This document shows positions 1 to 11,748 of a stretch of DNA of 64,000 nucleotides, piece after piece. The notes beneath the pieces are model-generated. The model was given only the letters and a program-made list of their open reading frames with translations. It ran no database searches and was not told the origin of the DNA. The number at the start of each line of letters is the position of its first letter. The stretch's first letter is position 1. The stretch covers positions 31,264,756-31,328,755 of the forward strand of contig CP141150.1 in assembly GCA_035235625.1 (NCBI GenBank). Reading direction: 5' to 3'. The translations under genes were made by a program, and so were the position numbers. The stretch is from Saururus chinensis. Lineage: Eukaryota > Streptophyta > Magnoliopsida > Piperales > Saururaceae.

Positions 1-510
1 AGATTGATGTGGTTTTGAGATTTACATCAATTTTAATTTTTATGATTTAGATGAAATGGTCATGCAATAATTTTAATGTTCATATAATTAATGAATTAAA
101 TGAGTTATACTAAGATTAGACAAGTCATGCCTATAGTTTAGTTTAGTGTATATGATTCATGCTATTGTAGAAGATAGTTTATGTAATGGATTTAATTAAT
201 GATTCTTTCTAAAGTAAATTTGGCTTATAGCTTAGAATACTTTTTCATATTTACACAAAATTTAGATTAAGGGTTAAGAAATTGTTTTGGTTCCATAGTA
301 GATTCGATTTCCTAAGTAATTTTTATTATATTGATATCTTTCTTTTAGTCTAGTTGCTTATTTTCTTTGTTAAATTTGAGGTTATGTTCTTTTAATTTTC
401 AATCAACAAATTCTTCACTTAAATTTAGTAATTAGTTCATTTGTCCCTGAGGTTCGACAACCCTTAAATACTGATCCTTGTATAATTACCTTGTATACTT
501 GAAAAGAGTC
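1..510. repeat. Diverged AT-rich dispersed repeat, copy 1
   Basis: This AT-rich block is a diverged relative of 2745-3260. Both contain, in the same order, a 'tttaatgtt..at.taattaat' stretch, a 'tagtttagt..atgattcat' stretch and a final segment around 'ttttcaat(t)a'. A shorter third piece is at 33771-33896. The sequence just after 450 (gttcgacaaccc, then tactgatccttgtataa) resembles the border of some plant LTR retrotransposons, so this may be an old LTR fragment. That family link is inference. No coding signal is visible. Confidence 0.35.
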
Positions 511-1290
511 CCAATGCGTATATATGGACATGTTGGAACATTTCCAAGCGAGTTAGTTAGAAGGAGACACAACCTTGCAATGCACATATGCAACTTTGAC
601 AACTTGGACATTGGAAAACTTCATATTAGCTAAGTGCTATCAAAGGTAATTCTTTCCAACAAGGCTATAAGGAGGAACGGCCAACCCTTAAGTCGGAGAG
701 CCCAATACCCCAATGAACGGGGCTCTTGGCATGATGGTTAGCAACCCAGGTAGCCCTTTGTTGTATTTCTCCCAGTCAGCTGCAAGGCTAGGTATTATAC
801 TAACAATTTATATATTTTATCTCACCAAATCCCCCTTATATAGTATAAGAAATTTCTTATATTATGCTAAAGTGGCTACCAATGTGGATGTATGGGTATG
901 GTCCGTCTAAAGTTTGTCAAACGGTCTCAAAACACTCAACAACTCTCCAACACTATTTAGGGGGACGAGACATCTTAAAACTCCAAATACATGCTAGCCG
1001 ACCAAGTGTCCCAATATGACCAACTATGTGTATGCATTCCACACAACATTGTAGACCTTCCCTGCAATGCAAGCATATAGGGTGTGCAACATTGCAAGCG
1101 ATTCCTACAAGGCATGTACAATTAGTATACAACATACCTATATGTATGTGCACCTCAGTATATATCACGGATAGTACTCTTCACTATCTCGTGACAAAAT
1201 ATTATGCAAAGTTTTATCTCTATGACACATGCTCAGACCACAAGAAGAAGAGAATGACCTAAAGAAAAAAGAGAACATATTTCCTAAAGT
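511..1290. other. Intergenic, nothing recognised
   Basis: Only short open frames without recognisable protein similarity are present. No repeat family could be assigned by eye. Confidence 0.4.
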
Positions 1291-1730
1291 CCATGGTTGC
1301 CAAATTATTTGATGATAAAACTACATGAGAGCAACAACTTTAAAAATCGGGTATAAGAAACATGTCAGAAGTTGGACTCCATTGTCTTTGTCATCTTTTA
1401 GCGTGAGCTATATGGCATGACCTGACTTCAAAGACTAAACAAAGATTGCGGAGGACGATCAATTGCAAACTCATTAGCTAGCCAAATAAGTTTAACATGG
1501 TCTAAACGGGAGGCGACTTATATAAAAGGAATTGTAGAAGAGAAATGCCGGTGGAAGTTTCAGGTTTTCCACGGCATGCATATGGACTTATTATAACCCA
1601 GCCCCACAAATAGGGCTTAATTTGGTCTCCACAAGAAGTATCCTGCAATTATTGTGACTTGCCGGCATAACTTCGACTTAACACTCGGGAAGACTGAGTC
1701 TACGCCAATGGCTACACTTACTTTAATGAA
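1291..1730 (-). promoter_or_regulatory. Orphan copy of the RLK 5' flanking block
   Basis: The block begins at the RLK start-codon context (ccatggttgccaaattattt) and continues through landmarks found upstream of RLK-A, -B, -C and -D: gagagcaacaactttaaaaa, a 'gtctttgtcatcttttagcgtgagc' type stretch (written here in part), tgactt/aaagactaaacaaag, tggctagcc-like sequence, tctaaacgggag and the final gaagactgagtctacgcc. The gene body that should follow at lower coordinates is missing. This marks a sixth RLK copy of which only the promoter/5'UTR and the start context survive. Confidence 0.7.
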
Positions 1731-2744
1731 GGGCCATTTTATTTCACTTCATATGCATTGACAATTTAATGCCTAAACCACTGAATTTAATGCTATTGTG
1801 AACCTAAATTCATATTTAGGGAGGGATCGGGTGGATGGTCCGAAAAAGCAAAAAAAAAGTATTTAGGTGAAGGACTCTAGTGTCTAAATTAAAGTTATGA
1901 ACCTTATGGTCAACCTTACTGTAAACAAAGTACTTGCCTTAGTTTTTTATAATATTATAATTTTAGAATAACATATAAAAGGAATAGTTAATATAAAACC
2001 TGTGTCGTGCATTTTTTAGGGGGCACGGGTGCCCTTGGTGGGTTAGAATTACTAGCCTGCCTCATGTATTAAAGGCTTGTGTGGGCCCAAAAGTACAGTG
2101 TACACAAATATGCATTCACGGGGCACATGTAAACATGCCTTAGATACACCTCATACCAATGGGAGATGTGTATATATGGAGTACCAAGTGTGTACATGTT
2201 AAGTTCAGTCACCCTAGGCTCATGTTGGTGCATGTGAGCCCGGGCTTATGCTAACTTTTTCCAATATAGAAAGTAGCTTCAAATTAGTAGTGTTTTATAT
2301 TTTTGTCAAGCTATGGAAGGGTGACAAGGCTAATGAAGATGTTGATATTCCTTATGTCATGTTTTGTCCAACAAAACTTCACAAAGAAGGATGTGAAGCC
2401 TCTAGGAATCCAAAAATAAATAAATCAAGAGTAAAAAGTAAGATACAAAAAAAAAACAGAAGTGAAGATGAAATTGGGAGATTCCAAGCCATTTTTTTAA
2501 GGCTAAAAGAGAAAAGATGGTGGAGGAGAACTCAAGGATTTTTATAAAAATTTAATAGTTTCTACCTACTATACAAGGCTATAATTCTCATGCTTAAGAA
2601 ATTTTGAAATCATGGATGAGTTTTAATCTGTATTTTTCTTCTAATTTAGATCTTAGTTGTGGTGTATGACAAGATATTTCTTTAAATGAAAGAATTTTTC
2701 ATATTTATTCAATACTCGATTGGTTTATTTATTTTGTAAATGAT
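1731..2744. other. Intergenic, nothing recognised
   Basis: This is AT-rich sequence. A 99-codon open frame at 2248-2547 is lysine-rich and has no recognisable domain, so I do not call it a gene. Confidence 0.35.
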
Positions 2745-3260
2745 AAGTCTATGTGGTATTGATATGCATATTAATTATAATTTATGTGATTTATATGAGA
2801 TAATTATGTAATAGGTTTTAATGTTTATGTAATTAATAAATTGTATTATTTATGATAAGATTTGATGAGTCATATCTATAGCTTAGATTTGAGTAGATGA
2901 TTCATTGTATGTTGAAGATAATTCTTGTTATGAAGTTGATTTCTCATTTTCTCTAAATAATTTTAGTTTATAGAGAAAAAAAATTATTCATTCACATATG
3001 ATCTAGATTAGAAGTCAAATAGATTTATGATTCTATGGGTAGATTTGTATTCCTAATTTATTTTTGTCATATTGCTTCCTTGTTTAGTTTAAATTGGTTT
3101 TATTATAGCATTTCCTGGGCTTAAATTAAGTTTGAGTTCTTTTTAGTTTTTAATTATCAAGAAAATTTTCTAGTATGTTTGTTAATAATTTAATCTATCC
3201 TAATATTCGACAAATATTAATCTCATTCTTAATAGAATTTCCTTATATACTAACAAAATG
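2745..3260. repeat. Diverged AT-rich dispersed repeat, copy 2
   Basis: Direct-orientation relative of 1-510, with many substitutions and small gaps. The part at about 3060-3200 (cttccttgttta, then agttctttttagttttta, then attatcaagaaa) is also matched at 33771-33896. Probably an old LTR fragment of unknown family. Confidence 0.4.
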
Positions 3261-3750
3261 TTTAATTATAAACGATCATTTACTCTCTCTCCCCCTGTTT
3301 ATATAGAAAGAGTTTTGTTTGTATATACTCGGCTCACGGCCACACGTGCCGGTGAATCACAGTCTAACAACGAGCACTGCACTGGGTACACGCCAGCGTG
3401 GTTGCAACCCTGAGCATCCTAAGTTTTTTTCAAAGAGTTTCAGAGGAGGAGGAATAGAGGTGAAAAAGGAAACACCCTGATTCCCTGGTGCCCTGTCTTC
3501 GTCAGCATTCTTCCTCTTCCAAAATTCAGCAGTGAAGCTACGAATTCTATGTTCCCTTCTTTCCTTTCCATCTTCTTCCGTTACAAAATAAACTCATACA
3601 GTTGGTCACCGTCAAAATTTTCTCTCTTGCGAAATTCGCCTTACTGCACGCATACGTTCACTCTTTATTGTCCATTTGATGGACAACACCCATGCTTCCT
3701 TCCCAAGTGTCCCAAATTGATGCACAGATATTGAAACTCAAAATTCAGGA
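3261..3750. other. Unassigned spacer
   Basis: It starts AT-rich, then from about 3330 is more GC-rich and pyrimidine-rich (cacacgtgcc, several cttcc stretches). A small plus-strand open frame at 3549-3734 has no recognisable similarity. It could be a remnant of another gene's 5' region, but nothing in it decides this. Confidence 0.3.
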
Positions 3751-4014
3751 CGCAAATTTCAGGAGAAGAGGATATCAAACATAATACTATTTTGCCATTC
3801 ATACGAGTGTGAACTTTGGTCTTTATCTACCCTATAATGGATGGCACCGATGCAGCTTTTAATGAAAATCCTATCATCTCTAGTATAAAGACAACACTCA
3901 AAGAAAACAATAATCTGTTCAAAACACAACATTGAACTATCTAGTTTCAAGAGCAGACAAAACTCTGTCCACGTCGAAACAAATCTTATTTCAATATCAA
4001 CTAGTACAAGGCGA
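3751..4014 (-). other. Probable 3' UTR of RLK-A
   Basis: This directly follows the RLK-A stop codon on the minus strand. It is alignable with the region following the RLK-C stop (about 34106-34265); shared landmarks include tctgttc-aaacacaaca, atctagtttca, aactctgtcca and tttcaatatcaact. Conservation outside the coding part supports a common transcribed tail. A third, inverted copy lies at 58504-58612. No polyadenylation site was fixed. Confidence 0.55.
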
Positions 4015-4561
4015 TCATTCACCCAACAGTTGTGCCATGCTTGGTATCTCTTTCCGGCAATCAACTTCCATAAACTTGTCTCTGATTGCTTGCACTTCCT
4101 TCAGGGCATCCTTTATCTGCATTCGGTCTTTTGGTGATTCGGTTGAGCATGATACTGCAATTCTGATAATAGAGGTAGCACATTCTCGTTTTCTTTTTGT
4201 TGTGTTTGGTGCCCCTTTCCCTTCCAGCACTAAGTGAGGATCTAAAATGTCATTTACCTTGTTGGGCAAAGCCATTTTTGCATATTGGTGAAGGGTCAGG
4301 CCATCTTTGAACATTTCATTAGTGGGGCTTTTTCTAGTGAACATCTCCAACAAAAGAATTCCATAACTATAGACATCTCCTTGAGTTGACGCGTTCCCAC
4401 ATATCCCATACTCTGATATCCAACATATGCAATGAAATAAGTGCATTTGGCTAGTGCTAGTTGTAAGCTGAGTGATTTTAGCAATAAAAAAGGGTTCTAG
4501 TTGAAGAAATTATACGGTAAAACTCTAGCAGATATGTTTTGTTCCTTTAAGATATTGTTTT

Positions 4562-4815
4562 AGAGAATGAATGGCCAAAGATAATATATATCATTACAGT
4601 ATACAACTTTTTATAAATATAAGTATGTATTTTCTATTGAGGAATACATAAGAGATACAAGCATGTATTTCCTATTAGGGAAAACACAAAGAGAGGATGC
4701 ACTGACGCGTGGATGGAGGAGATGACAAGAAGAGGGGAGTCTAGTATCAATGATGTGGTATTGGAGGTAGGTGGTAGGATTACCATTGTGGCAAGTGATG
4801 AGGTATCCTTAATAG
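4562..4815 (-). repeat. Copia-1 3' LTR
   Basis: 254 bp, from agagaatgaatggcc to ccttaatag in plus-strand reading. It pairs with 8785-9067. Confidence 0.85.
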
Positions 4816-7800
4816 CCCCCGACAAACTCATAGTGGGGTAGAGCTATAAGTTTGGAGCGTAACTGCTAAAACTGCTCAATAGAGAGATGCTTGGTGAGGA
4901 CGTCAACTGCCTACTAAGTGGAGGGAGTATGCTGGATATCTATCTTGCCCGCTAAAACCTGCTCATAGACATAGTGATAATCAAGTTTGATATGCTTGGT
5001 TCGGGCATGGAACATGGGGTTGGCCGAGAGAGAGATGGGGGACTTGTTGTCACACCATAGGATGAGGGTGGAGGGGAAGGATACTCCAAGGAAGGTGAGG
5101 ACCATGCGAGCCCAAGTAATCTAAGTGGTTGTGCTGGTGAGAGCCTGATATTTGGTTTTAGTAGAGGAGCGGACCACTGTGTCTTGCTTCTTGGACTTCC
5201 AGAGATTGGGGTTGGGACCTAGGTAGAGGCAGTAACCGGAAATGGACCGACGATCAATAGGGTCACCTGCCCATTTGGAGTCAGAGAAGGCAGAGAGGGC
5301 AAAGTTGTCGGGTCGGAGGAGGAGCCCATAAGTGAAGGTACCCTTGAGGTAGTGGAGGATTCTTTTGACGGCCATGTAGTGAGAGGTGGAGGGTTTTTGC
5401 ATATGTTAGCATATATAGTTGACGGCATAGGAAAGGACAGGACGGGTGGAGGTGAGGTATTGTAAGGTGCCAACGATGCTTTTGTAGTGTGAGAGAGTTC
5501 AAGAAAGGGTGGATCATGGGGTTCGAGGAGAGGGCATTTGTAGGTGGTGGGGATCGGGAATTCCTTATAGTGGGACATTGAGGCATGAGTAAGGATATCA
5601 AGGGCAAATTGTGGTTGGGAGAGGAAGAGGCCTTTGGGGGTGCGGGTGACTTCAATGCCGAGGAAGTGATGGAAGTCGTCAATGTCTTTAATGGCAAAGG
5701 TGGAGTTGAGGAGGGAAATGACTTTGTGGATGTAGGTGAGATGGTTACCGATGATGAAGATGTCATTTACATAGAGGACAAGGATGGTGATGTGGGAGCC
5801 ATGGGTGTGAAAAAAAATGGAGGTATCGGTGTGACAAGAGGTGAAGCTAAGGGAGAGGAGGTAGGTGGAAAGGTGAAGATACCAAGCTCGAGGGGCTTGT
5901 TTAAGGCCATAGAGGGCTTTGTGGAGGCGACAAACGTGGTTGGGCCGAGTGACATCAAGGTAGCCAGGAGGTTGTTCCGTGTAGAGTTCTTCAGAAATAG
6001 TGCAGTGAAGGAAGGCATTGGAGACGTCAAGTTGTTTGATGGGCCAGGAGTGGGTGACAGCGAGGCCGAGAACAATCCGAACTGTGTAAGGTTTGACCAC
6101 GGGGCTAAAAGTCTTATTATAGTCGAGGCCTTCCTCTTGATGGAACCCCTTGGCAACCAGGCGGACCTTATAGCGAGAGATGGTCTCATTGGCATCACGC
6201 TGACTTTATAAGTCTAGCAGCAACCAATGATATTGGAGGAGGGCAGGGAACCACTAAGCTCCAAGTACTTTGGTTTTGGAGGGCTTTTATCTCCTCATCC
6301 ATAGCGGCACACCATTTGGGGATGGAGGAAGTAATTTTGAAGGAAGAGAGTTTGGTTTGGGGAGGAGAGAGAGTGAGAAGGGAGAAAGGGACATGAGGAC
6401 ATACTAACCCAACTTTGCTACAAGTGATCATTGGGTGATGGGGGAGGGGAGGAGAGAGAGTGAGAAGGGAGAAAGGGACACGAGGAGTGTTGGGGAGAGG
6501 ACTGGGGCTGAGAGAGGAATGGGAGAGGGAGGAGAGTGAGCAGGAGAGGGGAGAGAGGGGGGGTGGTTGGTGTGGGGGCGGGAGGCTAAGTGATTGATAA
6601 GATAGGTGGTGGTGCAAGTAGCATCCACCTAATAGGAGAGAGGCATGAGGGCGTGAGAGAGGAGGGCAAGGGTAGTTTCGATGATGTGGTGGTGTTTTCT
6701 TTCGGCAACGCCATTTTGTTCGGGGGTATGAGGGCACGAGGTTTGGTGGGAGATGCCATGAGAGGAGAGGTAGGAAGAGAGATAGTGGTTGAGGTATTCA
6801 CCGCCATTGTCGGTGCAGAGGGTGTGAATGGTTTGGTTGAAGGTCTGTTTGGCCATGGCATGGAATAGGCAGAAGCATTCGGGGACATCGGACTTGAGAT
6901 TGAGGGGGTAAAACCAAGTGTTACGGGAGAAGTCATCGACAAAGATCACATAGTAGCGAAAGCCAAGAAAGGAGGTAACTGGAGAGGGACCCCAAACATC
7001 CGAGTGAATGAGCTCAAGAGGGTGGGAGGTGCGCGTCTGGGAAAGCGAGAAGGGGAGTTTGTGCGCTTTACTATTGAGATAGCTATTACAATCTAAGGAT
7101 GACATTTTTTTTATTGGATGTGACAAAGTAGAGACAACTAAATTTAATATAGTGGAGGACGGATGTCCGAGCCGATGATGCCAAAGGTGGGAGGAGGCGG
7201 AAGCAAGTAGGGCGGTGGGAGACGCAGTAAGAGTTGAAGACACCGAATAGACACCATGTCAGCATGATCCTTGAAAGAGTATGTGCCGAGAGCTAATGTC
7301 TTGGATTGTAACATGAGAGACATCAAAGGTTAGTGAACAATTATTATGAAGAGCGAGTTTATGAACGGAAAGAAGATTATGAGAGATGGACAGAGTATGT
7401 AAAACATTGCGAAGAGAAAGAGAAGAGGGGCCGAGATGAAAGTGGGTTCCTCGTCAAGGAAAAGTGTCCAAAGTTCCGGGAGGGGAATGGTGACACCACG
7501 AGCACGAAGGGCGGTAGAGAAGACAAAGTACGCACCGGAGAGGCTGTTTAAGGTCTTCTAAAAGATGTCATTGTCCAAAATGGGAGCCCCAACCGCTGCA
7601 AGTTTATCAGCATAGTCTTTGAGGCCATCGAGATATGTGGTCATGGTGTCGTCGCCTTGGACGTGGGCAGCAAGACACTCTTTTATATTGAGGATGTGAG
7701 CCGGGGAGGTAGAGAGGAAGTGATCCTCAGCTGTGGTTCAAAGGGCAGCGGCGGACTCAAGGCCAATAATGAAGTAGCCAGGCAAGGAATGAGAGATGGT

Positions 7801-8784
7801 GGCACGAACGGCGGTGAGGAGTACTAGATCAATGCAGCGCAACTAAGAGGCAATAGGACGGGTGGCAAGGTCACCGGTTATAGGGCACAGGATGGAGCCA
7901 TCAAGGAACCCCATGACTCCATAACCCTTGAGAAGGTCGCGAACTTGAATCCGCCAAAAGAGGAAGGTGCTGGAGTCACAGCGTACGGTGACGAGCTGAG
8001 GGAGATGGGAGCTGAGGAAGCCTACCACCGTTGGCACAGGAGTGAAGAGGTCATCAACCGTCGTGGAGGAAGGTGGGAGGAGGGGGAGCCAGGGACCAGT
8101 CCTAATGTGGCCATGGAGTGACCAGGAGACGCCATGAGAAGGTACTGGGAGAGGCTGTTTGGGGGAAGGGAGTGTAGAGGCGGCAGAGTAGGCCACTGGC
8201 CGGTGCAAAGGGATGACTGGAGAGAAGGCCGCTGGAAAGGGGGAGACTCTTTGGAGGAAGGGTTGTGGCAGGGGAGGTGACGGGCTGGAGAAGAGGCTGG
8301 AGAGAACAGGAGGGGGGAGAGCGGCTGGATCGGAAGGAGGGGCGACTCGAGCGGGATGGGACGGGGCGGCGCTGGTGGGAAAAGCGGGCCACAAGTGGAT
8401 CTGGAGGATGACTGTAGTGGGAGGAGCAGTGCAGATCCAGGCAAGTAGAGCCACACGAGCAGATTTGGTGTGGGAGGTGGCAGGTAGAGCAGGAGGCCGG
8501 CAAGCAGAGTGGGAGGCGGCCCTGATGGGAAAGGAAACCGACGAGTGGAGCTGGATCATGAGGAGAAGAGGATTGAACCAGAGGTAGGGCACGGCGCTAG
8601 TGATAGAGGAGGTCTAGTCAGGGAGAGCACAAGACGGGAGGGAAGAGCAGGAGGCCGGCGAGAGGAACGGCCGGCGAATGTGGGAGCGTTGGGCCTGAGG
8701 GAGGGTACTAGAAAAATTGCCGGCAGACAATTTCTAGAAAAAGGAAGAAGGATCAAGCCATTGGGCAAAAAGGCTTTGATACCA

Positions 8785-9067
8785 AGAGAACGAATGGCCA
8801 AAGACAATATATATCATTAAAGTATATAGCTGTTTATAAATATAAGTACGTATTTTTCAATGAAAAATACATAGGAGATATAAGTATGTATTTTTCATTA
8901 GGGAAAACACGAAAAGAGGATGTAGCGACATGTGGATAGAGAAGATGACAAGAAGAGGGGAGTCTAGGATCAATAATGTGGCATTGGAGGCAGGTGGCAA
9001 GATTGCTATTGTGGCAAGTGATGGGTGTTGATTGCTATTGTGGCCGGTGATGAGGTGTCCTTAATAG
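8785..9067 (-). repeat. Copia-1 5' LTR
   Basis: 283 bp. It pairs with 4562-4815 and is longer because of a short internal duplication around attgctattgtgg. Confidence 0.85.
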
Positions 9068-10590
9068 GTTTTTCCTTTTGGAAATCAGATCCTTGCATAC
9101 TTTCTTTATTGACATTGATGTAGACTTATATTGCGTGTAGACATTTCTTATTATAAGTAACATAGCTGCAAAGAAAGTATAGAATTATAAACAACAAAGA
9201 ATGAGGTAAAATGAGTTTGTTACCGGGAGGAATGTAGCCAATAGTACCTTTAAGCCTACTGGAAGTGACTGAATTACTAGAGTATTTCGTGGCAGCTTCA
9301 GAAAGGAACCGCGCTAGGCCAAAGTCAGCAACCTGGGCAGTCATATCAGAGTCCATAAGAACATTACTTGGCTTTAAATCACAATGCACAATTGGTGTCT
9401 GGCAATGGTCGTGCAAATATTCAAGTGCAGAAGCAACATCAATTGCTATGTTTAGCCTCTCAACGAAAGTTAAACTCCGCATCAGATTACGGTAGACTCC
9501 CCGTGGATGCAGCCAGTTCTCCAAAGATGAATTAGGCATGTAATCAAAGACCAGAGCTTTGAACTCATGCCCATTAAAATCAACGCTTGAGCAAGCAGTC
9601 ACAATCTTAACAAGATTTCGATGCCGAATGTTCCTCAAGGCCTGACATTCAGCCAAGAAACTTTTAGAAGCTCCTCGTTTGAGAAGACTAAACACCTTTA
9701 TCGCGACCATTTCTTCATCTGGACCCAAAAAGCCTCTGTATACAGAACCATAACATCCCACCCCAATTAAATTGGCGGAAGAGAACCCGTCTGTGGCTTC
9801 GGCTAACTCTTGATACGAAACTTGCTGATATGGAGTCTCCAATGAAATAGAGAAAGACCCCTCCTTGGGCTTTAGTTTCCAATGACAGAAGCAAGACAGG
9901 GCAATTGCACATACAAGAACGCCAATAACCACCGGTGCTATTATTTTGAGAACCAACAACTTGCTATGTTTCTCCTTATATTTCTTCGCCTTATATTGCT
10001 TCAAAGGGATGATTGGGGCATGCAGGTAATTTTAGTTTTGGAAGGCCCCCACAAACGTTATTGTTTCCCAGAAAAATATCTACACGTGCACTTCTGAAAA
10101 TTCCTTTGTTTGGTACTTCACCTTCGAAATCGTTGGAGGACAAATCAAGAATATCCAGGTAGTCAAAAGCTCCCGGAAATTCTGGTATAGAGCCACACAA
10201 TCTGTTGTAGGACATATCGAAGACTGTGAGATCAAACAAATGATGATATATTCTAGTTTGAGGCAGAGGAAGTATCTGGGTTGGAGGCTGAGGTATCAAT
10301 AGGGGACCCGAGAGATAATTATGAGAGAAGTTGATGTAATTGGATGTGTACATGAGATTAAGAAGTAGTGGGGTTATGGTACCAAAAAATTTATTGTGAG
10401 AAAGGTCGAGATATATGAGAGTCATGATGCCACCAAGGCAAGGAGGTATAATACCCTCTAGTACATTATGTTCGAGGTAGAGAATTTCCAAAGGAGCATT
10501 ATTGCATAGAAATAGTGGAACCTCCCCTGAAATGTTGTTGTTTGATAAAGCCAAGTACGACAAATTGCTCAAGCTCCGGATTCCATCTGG

Positions 10591-10734
10591 AATACCTCCT
10601 GTCAACAAATTGTTCGACAAACCCAATCCATTGAGCTTGGTAAGATTCCCAATCCCATCTGAAATACCTCCTGTCAACAAATTGTTCGACAAACCCAATC
10701 CATTGAGCTTGGTAAGATTTCCAATTCCATCTGG
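10591..10734 (-). repeat. Two tandem 72-bp LRR units in RLK-A
   Basis: Two adjacent 72-bp units, each coding for one 24-residue LRR (GNLTKLNGLGLSNNLLTGG, then IPDGI or ISDGI), differ at only a few bases. A third, more diverged unit follows. The near identity shows a recent in-register duplication that keeps the LRR period and the reading frame. RLK-C has fewer LRRs here. Confidence 0.85.
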
Positions 10735-11748
10735 AATACCTCCTGTCAACGAATTGCTCGACAAAGCCAAAATATTGAGGTTGATAAGATTCCCAATTGC
10801 ATATGGAATATCACCTGTCAACAAATTGTCCGTCAAACTCAAGAAATTGAGCGCGGTAAGATTCCCAATTCCATTAGGGATGCTTCCATAGATTTGGTTT
10901 GCTCCCACACGAAGGTCACTTAATCTTGTTGAGATGTTGGCTATGTAGTTGGGGAGTGAACCACCAAGGTAATTCATATTAAGGTTCAATGTAGATAGTG
11001 CTGAGCAATTGGTCAAGGATGCAAGAAACATCATGTCATCATATTTCCCCTTGCTCCCAAGCTGGTTGCGGTCTAGTAATAGATATTCAAGCTCCATACA
11101 TCTTCCAAAACTTTCTGGAATACGTCCGCTAAGAGCATTATAACTTAAAGAAATATATGAAATACGAGAAGCATTGGTAAGAGAAATCGGAATTTGCCCT
11201 GTCAGCCGATTTGAATCGGCTCGAATAGTTCGAATATTGGGAAATAGGAGGCCAATATTCACTGGAAGCCTTCCCACAATATTATTATCAGATATATCAA
11301 AACTTTCTATTGCAGAAAGATTTAAAATTGAATTGGGAATTGTGCTTGATATTTTATTTCCACTCACCGAGAAGAAGGTTAAGCTCTTTAGACTTCCAAT
11401 CTCCATGGGGATATTATGGTGAAGCCGGTTATTTGCAAGGTTGAGGTGCTTGAGGTAGGTGAGGTTTGCAATATAAGGTGATAGTGTACCCTCTAAAAAG
11501 AAGCCCGATAGATCTAAGCGTGTGACTCGCGGAAGCCGGTGATCACATGAGACACCAATCCAAAGGCAAAAGTGGAGGGAGTTATTCCAAGAGGCCAAGG
11601 CTTGTAGAGGGTCACTGACAATCTGATCCTTAAATGAAAGGAGAGTAAGGCGATCAGTTTCGTTTGTGGTAAGTGGGGTGGCGGACTCACATGACAAGAA
11701 GAAGAAAATCGCTTGAAGAAGCAAGGGAACAAGCTTCATACCATCCAT

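Larger units (their letters stand above)
4562..9067 (-). mobile_element. Copia-1: LTR retrotransposon fossil inside the RLK-A kinase intron
   Basis: Full-length but decayed Copia element, about 4.5 kb, in the same orientation as the host gene. LTRs are 4562-4815 and 8785-9067, flanked by the 5-bp target duplication GTTTT (4557-4561 and 9068-9072). The primer-binding site next to the 5' LTR (about 8768-8784, TTGGTATCAAAGCC) matches initiator tRNA-Met. A purine tract (gtcggggg) precedes the 3' LTR. Coding remnants in minus-strand order are gag (about 8150-7560), GAG-pre-integrase and integrase core (about 7250-6630), reverse transcriptase (about 6220-5400; ALYGLKQAPRAW visible) and RNase H (about 5400-4915). 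The reading frame is broken in roughly eight places. By-eye LTR divergence is near 14 percent, which suggests an old insertion of several million years at usual plant rates. Confidence 0.9.
4015..11748 (-). pseudogene. RLK-A: LRR-XII receptor kinase, frameshifted, with a retroelement in its intron
   Basis: Relative of FLS2/EFR/Xa21-type cell-surface receptors. Exon 1 is 9224-11748 and exon 2 is 4015-4412, joined by a phase-1 intron (donor G|GTAACA after GTIGYIPP, acceptor ATATCAG|AG before TATGGG). I start at the ATG at 11748 (MDGMKLVPLLLQ...), because the codon nine bases upstream is TTG. Order: signal peptide, LRRNT with CLWIGVSC, about 17 LRRs, a transmembrane segment (IIAPVVIGVLVCAIALSC), then a kinase with GVGCYGSV, VAIK, IVHCDLKPSN (non-RD) and DFG. 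Compared with RLK-C, about four LRRs are missing after the first two, and one 24-residue LRR unit is duplicated at 10591-10734. Near 9995-10010 a one-base insertion plus a 12-base insertion shifts the frame just before the transmembrane segment, so the LRR frame ends at TAA. The 4.8 kb intron contains a whole Copia element. Confidence 0.9.

Noticed and set aside
713-1262. Short overlapping open frames on both strands
   Set aside because: Under 80 codons, with no similarity and no splice context.
5585-6211. 208-codon plus-strand frame, Gly/Val-rich
   Set aside because: It is the antisense of the Copia-1 reverse transcriptase region.
10502-10891. Plus-strand frame with repeated FPIPSGIPPVNKL units
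   Set aside because: Antisense of the tandem LRR units of RLK-A. The repeat is real but the plus-strand protein is not.
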